DNA of 64,000 nt from Bacillus_BD oryzisoli (GTDB lineage: Bacteria > Bacillota > Bacilli > Bacillales > Cytobacillaceae). The notes under the pieces are model-generated. The model saw only the letters and a program-made list of their open reading frames with translations, searched no databases and was not told the DNA's origin. Every line of letters starts with the position of its first letter. Within the stretch, counting starts at the first letter, position 1. The stretch covers positions 5,986,001 to 6,050,000 of the forward strand of contig NZ_CP137640.1 in assembly GCF_036670025.1 (NCBI RefSeq). The letters run 5' to 3'. Shown here piece after piece: positions 23,012-31,501 of the stretch. A program made the translations under genes and the position numbers.

Positions 23012-23974
23012 TTAACCAATAACCAAGTTTGGTTTTTTCTTTAAGCTGTGTCTGCCTTCAATGAAACGGACTGTTCCTGATTTTGCACGCATAACGACTG
23101 AATGTGTAGTTGCATGTGAGCCTTTGAATTGAACTCCACGCAGTAATTCACCGTCTGTGATACCTGTTGCGGCAAAAATAGCATCGTCACCCTTGACTAA
23201 ATCATCCATCAAAAGGACTTTGCTTGGATCTACACCCATCTTTAAGCAGCGTTGTAATTGCGCATCGTCTTCCGGAAGTAATTTTCCTTGAAGTTCTCCG
23301 CCAAGGCATTTTAAAGCAACAGCAGCAAGGACACCCTCAGGCGCTCCGCCGGCTCCAAATAAAATGTCAACGCCGGTAAAATCAAATGCCGTATTAATGG
23401 CTCCAGCCACGTCACCGTTTTCGATTAACTTGATCCGGGCACCGGCTTCTCTTATCTGCTGAATGATGTGAGCATGGCGTTCGCGATTTAAAATCGTTGC
23501 CACGACATCTTCTATATTCTTATTTTTTGCTTTTGCTACTGCTTTCAGATTATCGATAACAGGTGCATTGATATCGATACAGCCGACACATTCTGGTCCA
23601 ACCGCAATTTTATCCATATACATATCAGGAGCGTGCAGCAGGTTTCCTTTATCCGCAATTGCAAGAACAGCAAGTGCGTTCCAGCCACCGGCAGCAAGAA
23701 TTTCTGTACCTTCTACCGGGTCAACAGCTACGTCAACTTCAGGTCCCATACCCGTTCCAAGCTTCTCCCCGATATAAAGCATCGGCGCTTCATCCATTTC
23801 CCCTTCACCGATAACAACTGTACCCTTCATGTCAACCGTATTAAAAATATCGCGCATTGCGGTTGTTGCAGCATCATCTGCTTCATCCTTTTTTCCGCGG
23901 CCCATCCAACGCGCAGATGCCTGCGCTGCACCCTCTGTCACACGAACCAATTCCATTGTTAAACTTCTTTCCAC
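23012..23974 (-). CDS. glpX: Fructose-1,6-bisphosphatase class II
   Basis: GlpX hydrolyses fructose 1,6-bisphosphate for gluconeogenesis. The metal and substrate motifs are seen: VVIGEGEMDEAPMLY, DVAVDPVEGT, GVDILFGAGGAPEGVLAA and the C-terminal MRAKSGTVRFIE. I start at GTG 23974 (MERSLTMELVRVTE), matching the family start and eight bases after AAGGGGG; upstream ATG codons in the same frame are not needed. This gives 320 residues. It shares the fba-glycolysis neighbourhood with rho and murA as in B. subtilis. Confidence 0.95.
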   Translation of the reverse strand: MERSLTMELVRVTEGAAQASARWMGRGKKDEADDAATTAMRDIFNTVDMKGTVVIGEGEMDEAPMLYIGEKLGTGMGPEVDVAVDPVEGTEILAAGGWNALAVLAIADKGNLLHAPDMYMDKIAVGPECVGCIDINAPVIDNLKAVAKAKNKNIEDVVATILNRERHAHIIQQIREAGARIKLIENGDVAGAINTAFDFTGVDILFGAGGAPEGVLAAVALKCLGGELQGKLLPEDDAQLQRCLKMGVDPSKVLLMDDLVKGDDAIFAATGITDGELLRGVQFKGSHATTHSVVMRAKSGTVRFIEGRHSLKKKPNLVIG

Positions 23975-24126
23975 TTTCATTTCCCCCTTAGTATTTCCCT
24001 TTGTAACCACCATAGATGTCATTTTCTCTATAATAGAGTTTCCGCTTTATTATTTTCAAGCGCCGCCGTAAAAGCTATCAAGTACCGGCACCTGAAGAAA
24101 ACACTGCATATCCAGCAAACAAGCAC

Positions 24127-25413
24127 CTAAGCATTTTTCGTCTCTTCAATTTCATCCTTGGATAAGTTTTCACGCCAAACGGTGGCACCAAGACCGTTTA
24201 GTTTTTCTACCATGTGACTGTATCCGCGGTCAATATGTTCAAGTCCCGTTACTTCTGTCACTCCATCAGCCATTAAACCGGCAATCACAAGTGCAGCGCC
24301 TGCCCGCAGGTCACTCGCCTTCACTTTTGCCCCTTCAAGCTGAATTGTTCCATTAATAACGGCAGAGCGTCCCTCTACTTTAATCGTTGCATTCATTCTC
24401 CTTAGCTCATCAATATGTTTAAAGCGAGCACCATAAATTGTATCGGTGACAATGCTTGTCCCCTCTGCCCTTGTTAATAGAGAAGTAAGCGGCTGCTGCA
24501 GGTCCGTTGGAAAACCTGGATACACAAGCGTTTTGATGTCGACTGCTTTCATTTTTTCTACCGAGCGGACAAAGACTTGGTCATCATTCACTTCAATATG
24601 GACGCCCATTTCCCGAAGCTTTGCAAGCAATGATTCTAAATGCTGTGGAATCACATTATCCACCAGCACTCCTTTACCGACAGCTGCGCCGAGAATAATA
24701 TACGTTCCTGCTTCAATCCGGTCTGGAATGATCGTGTGACGGCAGCCGTGAAGCGTGTCTACCCCATCAATCCGAATTACATCGGTACCGGCACCTTTAA
24801 TTTTTGCTCCCATATTGGTCAGCAATGTGGCCACATCAATGATTTCTGGTTCCTTTGCTGCGTTTTCAATAATCGTACGTCCTTTCGCACGAACGGCCGC
24901 AAGCATAATGTTAATTGTTGCCCCGACACTAACAACATCCAGGTAAATCCGAGCCCCCTTCAGTTCGTCAGCACGAAGATAAATTGCACCCTGTTCATTG
25001 CTTACGGAAGCTCCAAGTGCTTCAAACCCTTTAATATGCTGATCGATTGGGCGCGGGCCAAGATGACATCCGCCAGGCAATCCAATAACAGCTTTTTTGA
25101 AACGGCCAAGCATTGCCCCCATTAGATAATAGGAAGCGCGAAGCATTTTGACTTTTCCGTTCGGCAAGGGCATGGAAATCATTGTTGAAGGGTCAACCGT
25201 CATATCATTGTCGGTGAAATCCACTTTCCCGCCAATTTCTTCAAGTAATCCTTTTAAAATCTGGACATCAGAGATATCAGGCAGCCCTTCAATCGTTACA
25301 GGAGAATCAGCGAGAATAGTGGCTGGAATTAATGCGACCGCACTATTTTTAGCACCGCTGATCCGAACTGTCCCTTTTAACGGATAGCCGCCTGCAATCA
25401 TTAATTTTTCCAT
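24127..25413 (-). CDS. murA: UDP-N-acetylglucosamine 1-carboxyvinyltransferase (MurAB/MurZ type)
   Basis: MurA adds enolpyruvate to UDP-GlcNAc, the first committed step of peptidoglycan synthesis. The 428 residues show SGAKNSAVALIPATILA at the start, LRASYYLMGAMLGRF, the loop with the catalytic, fosfomycin-target Cys in LPGGCHLGPRPIDQH (~115), PGFPTDLQQP and RAGAALVIAGLMADG. Low-GC Gram-positives have two paralogues; the place next to rho, glpX and fbaA identifies the second (MurZ/MurAB). AGGGAGTTC precedes the ATG at 25413. Confidence 0.96.
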   Translation of the reverse strand: MEKLMIAGGYPLKGTVRISGAKNSAVALIPATILADSPVTIEGLPDISDVQILKGLLEEIGGKVDFTDNDMTVDPSTMISMPLPNGKVKMLRASYYLMGAMLGRFKKAVIGLPGGCHLGPRPIDQHIKGFEALGASVSNEQGAIYLRADELKGARIYLDVVSVGATINIMLAAVRAKGRTIIENAAKEPEIIDVATLLTNMGAKIKGAGTDVIRIDGVDTLHGCRHTIIPDRIEAGTYIILGAAVGKGVLVDNVIPQHLESLLAKLREMGVHIEVNDDQVFVRSVEKMKAVDIKTLVYPGFPTDLQQPLTSLLTRAEGTSIVTDTIYGARFKHIDELRRMNATIKVEGRSAVINGTIQLEGAKVKASDLRAGAALVIAGLMADGVTEVTGLEHIDRGYSHMVEKLNGLGATVWRENLSKDEIEETKNA

Positions 25414-25792
25414 TTTGAACTCCCTTCAAAGTCATGTTGTACTTATATTTATTCTTCTTACACATATCAGAAGATCATGCTTGTTTTTTTCGAAGGCTTA
25501 ATTGTTATTATTTATCTTTCACACACCTATTCTTTATTTTACACAAAAAATAAGCTACTTCTATCAAATTGGAAAAATTTTTCCCTATTTTACTAAAATT
25601 TTTCTGAAAATACTATGCTGGAAAAGTAATTCTTAAGGTTTACTTGGGGAAAGGGCTGACTTGGCATCAGTCATCCTCGAGTTTTGGCTGTGCTGGTTAG
25701 GAAATCAGCTGCTTTGAAGATGTTGGCTGCGGCACTAATTGAGTGGAAGCGCCAAGTCCTATTGGAACATGGCGCGTCCGGGTTTACAGTGA
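25414..25792. other. Gap upstream of murA
   Basis: This stretch is the A+T-rich murA leader region plus a G+C-richer part from about 25640. No open frame with a ribosome site or clear promoter was recognised. A GCGCCAAG/GGCGCG fold-back lies near 25748-25775. Confidence 0.4.
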
Positions 25793-25937
25793 GGCAAGAC
25801 GCCTCCGCTTTTCATCGATCCAGCTGCGGTGGCTAGACCCTCGGGGTCATAAGCCAATCCGTCAAGAAGGTTAAAGAACAACCTTCATGCCGGCTCGTCT
25901 TATGCCTGTCGGGTCTGGGCAAGCCACCTCCGCTTTT
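25793..25937. repeat. GC-rich dispersed intergenic element, copy B
   Basis: This has the same block order as the element at 5165-5305: GACGCCTCCGCTTTTC, CCAGCTGCGGTGGCTAGACC, CTCGGGGTCATAAGCC, an AAGGTTAAAGAACAACCTT hairpin, CTCGTCTTATGCCTGTCGGG and GCCACCTCCGCTTTTC. It lies directly 3' of the transaldolase gene on the minus strand, as copy A does for upp. The outer arms (GGTGGC/GCCACC) pair. Confidence 0.7.
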
Positions 25938-25941
25938 CAGT

Positions 25942-26586
25942 CTATTCTCTACCCTTCCAATCAGCCAAGAATGCGTCGATTCCTTTGTCTGTTAAAGGAT
26001 GCTTAAATAGCTGCTGAATAACTTTGAATGGAACAGTTGAGATATGTGCACCTCTTAATGCAGCATCCGTTACGTGTTGTGGGTGTCTGATAGAAGCGGC
26101 GATAATTTCTGTTTCAATTCCATGGATGGCAAAGATTTCAGCGATCGTTGAAATTAAATCCAGTCCGTTATGGCCGATATCATCAAGTCTGCCTAGGAAT
26201 GGTGATACGTATGTAGCACCTGCTCTAGCAGCCAACAACGCTTGGTTGGCACTGAAAATAAGCGTTACGTTTGTTTTGATTCCTTCTTTTGACAAAACGG
26301 AAACAGCTTTCATTCCATCTGGAGTCATTGGAATTTTTACTGTAATATTTGGTGCAATAGCAGCCAATTCTTTCCCTTCTCTAATCATGCCTTCAGCATC
26401 TAATGCGATTACTTCTCCACTTACTGAGCCAGGAACAAGAGTTGCAATTTCACGCAGGCGGTCATGAAAAGAAATATTTTTTTCTTTTGCTACAAGGGAA
26501 GGGTTTGTCGTAACACCGGAAATAATCCCTAGTTCATGCGCCTCTTTGATTTCTTCCATATTTGCAGTATCGATAAAAAACTTCAT
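25942..26586 (-). CDS. Transaldolase / fructose-6-phosphate aldolase family (YwjH)
   Basis: This 214-residue protein is of the short transaldolase family. Motifs: FFIDTANMEEIKEA, GVTTNPSLVAKE, the Schiff-base lysine in ITVKIPMTPDGMKA (~86), NVTLIFSANQALLAARAGATYVSPFLGRLDD and AASIRHPQHVTDAA. Short members act either as transaldolases in the pentose phosphate pathway or as fructose-6-phosphate aldolases; in Bacillus the former is expected. The ATG at 26586 has AAAGGGG upstream. It follows fbaA, as in B. subtilis (ywjH). Confidence 0.93.
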   Translation of the reverse strand: MKFFIDTANMEEIKEAHELGIISGVTTNPSLVAKEKNISFHDRLREIATLVPGSVSGEVIALDAEGMIREGKELAAIAPNITVKIPMTPDGMKAVSVLSKEGIKTNVTLIFSANQALLAARAGATYVSPFLGRLDDIGHNGLDLISTIAEIFAIHGIETEIIAASIRHPQHVTDAALRGAHISTVPFKVIQQLFKHPLTDKGIDAFLADWKGRE

Positions 26587-26694
26587 CAGTATACCCCTTT
26601 CGGATTAAAAATTTTAATAAGTAATGCCATTTTATTGTTTGCAAAAGGTTTGTAAATAAACCAAGCATCACATCATGATATGTATTAATGCATT

Positions 26695-26721
26695 GAAACC
26701 GCCTTATGATAAGGCGGTTTC
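26695..26721 (-). terminator. Terminator of fbaA
   Basis: GAAACCGCCTTA (26695-26706) and TAAGGCGGTTTC (26710-26721) form a perfect 12-bp hairpin with a three-base loop. It lies ~20 bases past the fbaA stop. No strong T run follows. Confidence 0.7.
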
Positions 26722-26740
26722 CTATAAAAAAACATTACGA

Positions 26741-27598
26741 TTATGCTTTACCAGCAGAACCAAATTCGCGGATCTTGCCAATAACCGTAGTTTTAATTAC
26801 TTCACGTGCTGGTCCTAAATATTTACGTGGATCATACACTTCTTTATCCGTATCTAAAATTTCACGGATACGAGCTGTTGAAGCAATTTGGTTTTCCGTA
26901 TTCACATTAATTTTTGCTGTACCTAATGAAATAGCTTTTTGGATATCCTTTGTTGGAATTCCAGTTCCGCCGTGAAGTACAAGTGGTACACCTGTAGCAA
27001 CTTTAACTTCTTCCATTTCTTTAAAGCCTAAGTTTGGCTCACCTTTGTATGGACCATGAACAGATCCAAGTGCAGGTGCTAAGCAGTCGATACCTGTACG
27101 TTTTACAAGCTCTTCACACTCTTTTGGATCGGCATAGATAACGCCGTCAGCTACTACGTCATCTTCCTGTCCGCCAACTGTTCCAAGCTCAGCCTCAACA
27201 GAAACACCTTTTGAGTGAGCATACTCAACAACCTTTGAAGTGGTTTCAACGTTTTCATCAAATGGGTGATGTGATGCATCTATCATAACAGATGTAAAGC
27301 CAGCATCGATTGCCTCTTTACACTTTTCAAAACTAGAACCATGATCTAAATGAATCGCAACTGGAACAGTGATTTTTAGATCTTCAAATAAACCTTCAAC
27401 CATTTTGACAACGGTTTTGAATCCACTCATGTATCGGCCTGCACCTTCAGAAACTCCTAGAATTACCGGTGATTTTTCTTCTTCTGCAGCCTGAAGAATC
27501 GCTTGAGCGTACTCAAGGTTATTTACGTTAAATTGGCCTACTGCATAGCCTTCTGATTGTGCTTTTTTCAGCATATCAGTCATTGAAACTAAAGGCAT
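26741..27598 (-). CDS. fbaA: Fructose-bisphosphate aldolase class II
   Basis: This zinc-dependent aldolase of glycolysis and gluconeogenesis cleaves fructose 1,6-bisphosphate. In 285 residues: LKKAQSEGYAVGQFNVNN, HLDHGSSFEKC (zinc His and catalytic Asp), SVMIDASHHPFDEN, SVEAELGTVGG, ALGSVHGPYKGEP and LVLHGGTGI (zinc His). The end GKIREFGSAGKA is typical. AAAAGGGAGG precedes the ATG at 27598. It lies between spo0F and the transaldolase gene as in B. subtilis. Confidence 0.98.
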   Translation of the reverse strand: MPLVSMTDMLKKAQSEGYAVGQFNVNNLEYAQAILQAAEEEKSPVILGVSEGAGRYMSGFKTVVKMVEGLFEDLKITVPVAIHLDHGSSFEKCKEAIDAGFTSVMIDASHHPFDENVETTSKVVEYAHSKGVSVEAELGTVGGQEDDVVADGVIYADPKECEELVKRTGIDCLAPALGSVHGPYKGEPNLGFKEMEEVKVATGVPLVLHGGTGIPTKDIQKAISLGTAKINVNTENQIASTARIREILDTDKEVYDPRKYLGPAREVIKTTVIGKIREFGSAGKA

Positions 27599-27805
27599 AT
27601 GTGTTCCTCCCTTTTCTTAAGTGTTCATTCCATATAATGCATATGATTTCAGTTTTCCATCTAAAGCTGAAAGTATGTACTTAAGTTTATATAGAACGAA
27701 GGAATAAAAATCCATTGCAAATTCCAATACGTATCATATCAAAATAAGCATGGAATTGCTAATATTCCAGAGAAGTTTTATAAACTATTTTCACTCAGAA
27801 AAAAG

Positions 27806-27819
27806 GGTAAACGTTTCCA
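27806..27819 (-). promoter_or_regulatory. cre-like palindrome upstream of fbaA
   Basis: GGTAAACGTTTCCA fits the CcpA site TGWAANCGNTNWCA at 12 of 14 positions. On the minus strand it sits directly after TTGACT (a possible -35), ~210 bp upstream of fbaA. A Spo0A-box match, TTGTCGAA, is at 27859-27866. Confidence 0.35.
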
Positions 27820-27877
27820 AGTCAATAAGGAATACCTTTGCGTAAAAATGACTAATTTTTGTCGAAAAAAGTTCGAA

Positions 27878-28240
27878 TCATTCGGCCAAATATTTAGCAA
27901 CGGCAACACGAATATCTTCAATATCAAATGGCTTCGCAAAATGCGTAATGGCACCTAAATCCATTGCTTCCTGAATCATATCCAGTTCCCCATACGCGGT
28001 CATGAGAACGACTTTAATATCCGGCACCATTTCCTTCATTCTTTTTAAAATTTCAATTCCATCCATGCCAGGGATTTTCATATCAAGAAGAACCAAATCT
28101 GGTACATTATCCTTTACGATTTCTAACGCCTGCAGACCATTTGCGGCCTGGTACGTATCATAACCTTCCTTTTGCAGGACTTCATTTAGTAATATACGGA
28201 TCCCGAATTGATCATCTACAATAAGTATTTTCTTTTCCAT
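27878..28240 (-). CDS. spo0F: Sporulation phosphorelay response regulator Spo0F
   Basis: Spo0F is a single receiver domain that takes phosphate from sporulation kinases and passes it to Spo0B. From the ATG at 28240 (MEKKILIVDDQFGIRILL), preceded by AGAGGTG, it has 120 residues. Seen are the acidic pair in VDD (~9-10), the phosphorylated Asp in DLVLLDMKIPGMDG (~54), Thr in VVLMTAYGE (~82) and Lys in THFAKPFDI (~104). There is no output domain. An upstream extension of 15 codons in the same frame lacks a ribosome site. Confidence 0.97.
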   Translation of the reverse strand: MEKKILIVDDQFGIRILLNEVLQKEGYDTYQAANGLQALEIVKDNVPDLVLLDMKIPGMDGIEILKRMKEMVPDIKVVLMTAYGELDMIQEAMDLGAITHFAKPFDIEDIRVAVAKYLAE

Positions 28241-28338
28241 TGCGACACCTCTTCCTCTGCATTGTAATTCAGAATGTTGACTCATTTATTTTTCAGATTT
28301 CACAATTTTGAACAGACTTACTCTTATATTCATATTAC

Positions 28339-28366
28339 ATTCTACTTCCCCTTTTGAAAATCCTTC
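28339..28366 (-). promoter_or_regulatory. Sigma-H promoter of spo0F
   Basis: On the minus strand GAAGGATTT (28358-28366) fits the sigma-H -35 RWAGGANNT, and after 14 bp AGAAT (28339-28343) fits the -10 HGAAT. The leader to the spo0F ATG is ~92 bases. spo0F is a known sigma-H gene. Confidence 0.55.
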
Positions 28367-28470
28367 CTGATCTCAATGATTATAAAGAACTATTCTATAA
28401 CACATTTTACCTTTTCCTAGGAATTATTTATAATGATACATTAAAGATACATTTTCCTATGTAAAAATGT

Positions 28471-28522
28471 AGGTGTACTAGTGTTTACAGACTATTCTGT
28501 TACTTAACTCAGGTGTACTAGT
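28471..28522. repeat. AGGTGTACTAGT direct repeat in the spo0F-ywjG gap
   Basis: A 12-bp sequence recurs exactly 40 bp apart (28471-28482, 28511-28522) in the divergent region between spo0F and ywjG. Each holds the palindrome ACTAGT. Spacing is near four helical turns, as for paired operator sites. No known regulator fits by eye. Confidence 0.4.
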
Positions 28523-28635
28523 ATAGGTGATTCTTTTAGCCTGGATTTTTGTGTGCTACTCTAAGTAGGGCTTGTGTATTATACGTTTATTCCTGACTGA
28601 TTTTCTATATGAAAGTAATATTTGGAGGAGATTTT

Positions 28636-29160
28636 GTGTTAAAAATTTTTGCTACTCAATTAAATGGCTTATTTACCAAAATTCGCGATGAGCAAATGGA
28701 GGAAATAGAAGATAGTGCCCGCCTGCTGGCCCAAGCCGTTATTGCTGACGGAAAAATTTATGTATATGGCGCTGCTGAAATGGAATCCGTAGCTAGTGAA
28801 GCCGTAAATGGTGCTGAGCCTCTCACTCATGCTGCAGCAATGACTACTGCTGATATTGACAGCATCAACAGCGTTGACCGCGTCCTGCTCGTGACCCGCT
28901 ATTCGACTGACAAAGAAGCATTAGAGATGGCGAAAAAGCTTGCGGATCATGGCATTTCCTTTGTCACGCTATCTACTCACCAGGAATCTGATGAGGAATC
29001 GATTACCGACTTGGCTGATGTCTCAATTGATTTGTCTTTACATAAAGGGCTTGTCCCGGCCGACGACGGCAGCAGAATCGGCTATCCCTTTTCAATGGCC
29101 GCATTGTACGCTTACTATGGACTGAAGTTTACGATTGATGAGATTTTAGCTGATTACTAA
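28636..29160 (+). CDS. ywjG: YwjG, DUF2529 family protein
   Basis: This 174-residue protein starts at the GTG at 28636 (MLKIFATQLNGLF), preceded by GGAGGAGATTTT; an ATG nine codons upstream lacks a site. The chain resembles an SIS sugar-isomerase fold: VYGAAEMESVASEAV, RVLLVTRYSTDKEALEMAKKL and ISFVTLST. Function is unknown. It is divergent from spo0F and convergent with pyrG, the conserved B. subtilis arrangement. Confidence 0.9.
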   Translation: MLKIFATQLNGLFTKIRDEQMEEIEDSARLLAQAVIADGKIYVYGAAEMESVASEAVNGAEPLTHAAAMTTADIDSINSVDRVLLVTRYSTDKEALEMAKKLADHGISFVTLSTHQESDEESITDLADVSIDLSLHKGLVPADDGSRIGYPFSMAALYAYYGLKFTIDEILADY

Positions 29161-29190
29161 GAGGGTTAGGGTGGCTCCAAGGGGGCTTAC

Positions 29191-29497
29191 TTGACCGGAT
29201 TTGTTTTTACAGATTGGATCGGGCAAGAATGGACTCTTTTCTTGACCGTTTTCTTTGTTTGCAGACCGGATCGGGAACGAATACCTTGGTTTCTTTACCG
29301 TTTCCTTTATTTTCAGACCGAATCGGGAACGAATGCCTTGCTTTCTTTACCGTTTCCTTTGTTTTCAGACTGAATCGGGGACGAATCGGCTTCTTTCTTT
29401 ACCGTTTTCTTTGTTTACAGTTCGGATCAGGAACGAATCGGCTTCTTTCTTTACCGATTGCATTACTTCCAAACCAAATCGGGCACGAATCCCGTTG
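29191..29497 (+). repeat. 52-bp tandem repeat array between ywjG and pyrG
   Basis: About five and a half units of ~52 bp: TTTACCGTTTCCTTTGTTTT, then CAGACCGAATCGGGAACGAA and TGCCTTGCTTTC. All three plus-strand frames stay open for some distance and give near-repeated peptides (FLYRFL, TESGTN), but none has a ribosome site or start that fits. It fills the 385-bp gap after ywjG up to the pyrG terminator. Unit length equals that of the array at 8407. Confidence 0.85.
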
Positions 29498-29514
29498 TCT
29501 CACTATATAAAACA

Positions 29515-29541
29515 AAAAGCCTTGCATCAAACAAGGCTTTT
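29515..29541 (-). terminator. Terminator of pyrG
   Basis: AAAAGCCTTG (29515-29524) with CAAGGCTTTT (29532-29541), followed on the minus strand by GTTTTA. It is next to the pyrG stop. Confidence 0.8.
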
Positions 29542-29545
29542 CCTC

Positions 29546-31153
29546 TTACTTCTCTTCTCTATATTTCAAAGACGCTCCGATAAAGTCACGGAATAATGGC
29601 TGCGGACGGTTTGGTCTTGAGATAAACTCCGGATGGAATTGAGATGCTACGAACCATGGGTGGTCTTTAAGCTCCACGATTTCCACTAAACGTCCGTCAG
29701 GGCTTGTCCCCGAGAACACAAAGCCTGCCTTTTCCATTTGCGGGCGGTAATGGTTGTTAAACTCATAGCGGTGGCGGTGGCGCTCGTATACCACTTCATC
29801 GTGGTATGCTTCATACGCTTTTGTACCTTCAACAAGCTTACAAGGGTATAATCCAAGGCGAAGTGTTCCGCCAAGATCTTCAATATCCTTTTGCTCCGGC
29901 AGCAGGTCAATGATCGCATGCGGTGTTTCAGGATAAATTTCAGAAGAATGCGCTCCTTCTAAATGAAGAACGTTGCGGGCATACTCGATAGATGCCAGCT
30001 GCATGCCAAGGCAGATTCCAAAGAATGGACGCTTTTGCTCACGGGCATAACGGATCGCAGAAATTTTCCCCTCGATGCCGCGATCGCCGAATCCACCTGG
30101 AACAAGGATTCCGTCCACATGATCTAAAAGCTCTGCTACATTCTCATCATTAACATCTTCTGAGTTAATCCATTTAATATCAATTTTTGAATCAAATGCA
30201 TAACCAGCGTGCTTCAATGCTTCTACTACAGATAGGTAAGCATCCTGAAGTTCTACATACTTTCCGACAAGACCAATTGTTGTCTTCTTAGAAAGATTAC
30301 GTACTTTTTCAAGCAGAGCTGTCCACTCTGTCATATCCGCATCACGGCATTCTAATTTCAGATGATTGCAGACGATAGAATCCATTTTTTGCGCCTGAAG
30401 AGCTAATGGAATCGATAATAGGTGATCTGCATCCTCACATTCGATAACTGCATTTTTATCAATATCACAGAAAAGAGCAATCTTGTCCTTCATATCCTGT
30501 GTCATTGGCATTTCGGTACGAACAACAATGATATTCGGTTGAATACCAAGGCTGCGTAATTCTTTTACGCTGTGCTGTGTTGGCTTTGTCTTCATTTCGC
30601 CGGCCGCTTTGATGTATGGCACAAGTGTACAGTGAATGTACATTACATTATCAGAGCCGACATCACTTTTCACCTGACGAATAGCTTCTAAGAAAGGCAG
30701 TGACTCGATGTCACCGACTGTACCGCCGATTTCCGTAATTACAACATCTGCATTGGTTTCACGGCCGGAGCGGAACAAGCGCTCTTTGATTTCGTTTGTG
30801 ATATGAGGAATAACCTGTACGGTTCCTCCTAAATAATCACCGCGGCGCTCTTTCTTTAAGACAGCAGAGTATACTTTCCCTGTTGTGACATTGCTGTATT
30901 TGTTTAAATTAATATCGATAAAACGTTCATAATGCCCTAAGTCCAAGTCCGTTTCGGCACCATCATCTGTAACAAACACTTCACCGTGCTGGTATGGACT
31001 CATCGTTCCAGGGTCCACGTTAATGTATGGGTCAAATTTTTGAATCGTTACATTGACTCCACGGTTTTTTAATAATCGACCCAATGATGCAGCTGTAATT
31101 CCCTTTCCCAGTGACGAAACCACGCCACCTGTAACAAAAATATATTTTGTCAT
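29546..31153 (-). CDS. pyrG: CTP synthase
   Basis: PyrG aminates UTP to CTP using glutamine. From ATG 31153 (MTKYIFVTGGVVSSLGKG), with GGAGGGGG upstream, it has 535 residues, as in B. subtilis. The synthase domain shows the P-loop GGVVSSLGKGITAASL, DPYINVDPGTMSPYQHGEVFV and ETDLDLGHYERF. The C-terminal glutaminase has FGICLGMQLA (nucleophile Cys) and the HPEF histidine/glutamate. The frame stays open 14 codons further upstream without a ribosome site. Expression is probably set by the leader attenuator described separately. Confidence 0.98.
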   Translation of the reverse strand: MTKYIFVTGGVVSSLGKGITAASLGRLLKNRGVNVTIQKFDPYINVDPGTMSPYQHGEVFVTDDGAETDLDLGHYERFIDINLNKYSNVTTGKVYSAVLKKERRGDYLGGTVQVIPHITNEIKERLFRSGRETNADVVITEIGGTVGDIESLPFLEAIRQVKSDVGSDNVMYIHCTLVPYIKAAGEMKTKPTQHSVKELRSLGIQPNIIVVRTEMPMTQDMKDKIALFCDIDKNAVIECEDADHLLSIPLALQAQKMDSIVCNHLKLECRDADMTEWTALLEKVRNLSKKTTIGLVGKYVELQDAYLSVVEALKHAGYAFDSKIDIKWINSEDVNDENVAELLDHVDGILVPGGFGDRGIEGKISAIRYAREQKRPFFGICLGMQLASIEYARNVLHLEGAHSSEIYPETPHAIIDLLPEQKDIEDLGGTLRLGLYPCKLVEGTKAYEAYHDEVVYERHRHRYEFNNHYRPQMEKAGFVFSGTSPDGRLVEIVELKDHPWFVASQFHPEFISRPNRPQPLFRDFIGASLKYREEK

Positions 31154-31372
31154 GATTAAAATTCCCCCTCCATAACAGTTTGTACAAATTGTCATCTATT
31201 TAAAGACAGTAAATAAGTGAAATATGTTGAATTTCCAGTTAGACTGGCCATTCATAAAAAAAACATACCTATCTTAAACAATAGGCTGCATAAAAAAATA
31301 TAGCCCGAATACACGGTAAGACAGACTTCCACATCGATACAGGAAGCCTTCGATCATTTATCGGGGGACTGA

Positions 31373-31457
31373 TAAAAAACAAAAACGCTCCTCTTACTTC
31401 TTACAAAGTAAGGGAGCGCTACTCTCAAAAAATTATCCGTTCCTCATTGAGGAGCCC
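31373..31457 (-). promoter_or_regulatory. pyrG leader attenuator (CTP-sensed G reiteration)
   Basis: The predicted transcript starts GGGCTCC (+1 at 31457). A terminator hairpin follows: CGCTCCCTTACTT with AAGTAAGAGGAGCG (stem 31386-31418), then TTTTTGTTTTTT. In B. subtilis pyrG, low CTP makes polymerase add extra G at the GGGC start, and the G run pairs with the pyrimidine-rich 5' terminator strand to stop it forming. Here both parts, the GGGC start and the GCTCCCTT strand, are present. Confidence 0.7.
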
Positions 31458-31464
31458 AAAAAGT

Positions 31465-31493
31465 ATTCTACAAGTGTACATACAAAAAGTCAA
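31465..31493 (-). promoter_or_regulatory. Sigma-A promoter of pyrG
   Basis: On the minus strand TTGACT (31488-31493), 17 bp, TAGAAT (31465-31470); seven bases later comes GGGC at 31457. It overlaps the end of rpoE by a few bases upstream. Confidence 0.75.
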
Positions 31494-31501
31494 TATGAAA
31501 A

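Noticed and set aside
29191..29596. Overlapping plus-strand frames in the ywjG-pyrG gap
   Set aside because: All three frames are open over the same tandem repeat, which is a property of the repeat and not of a gene.
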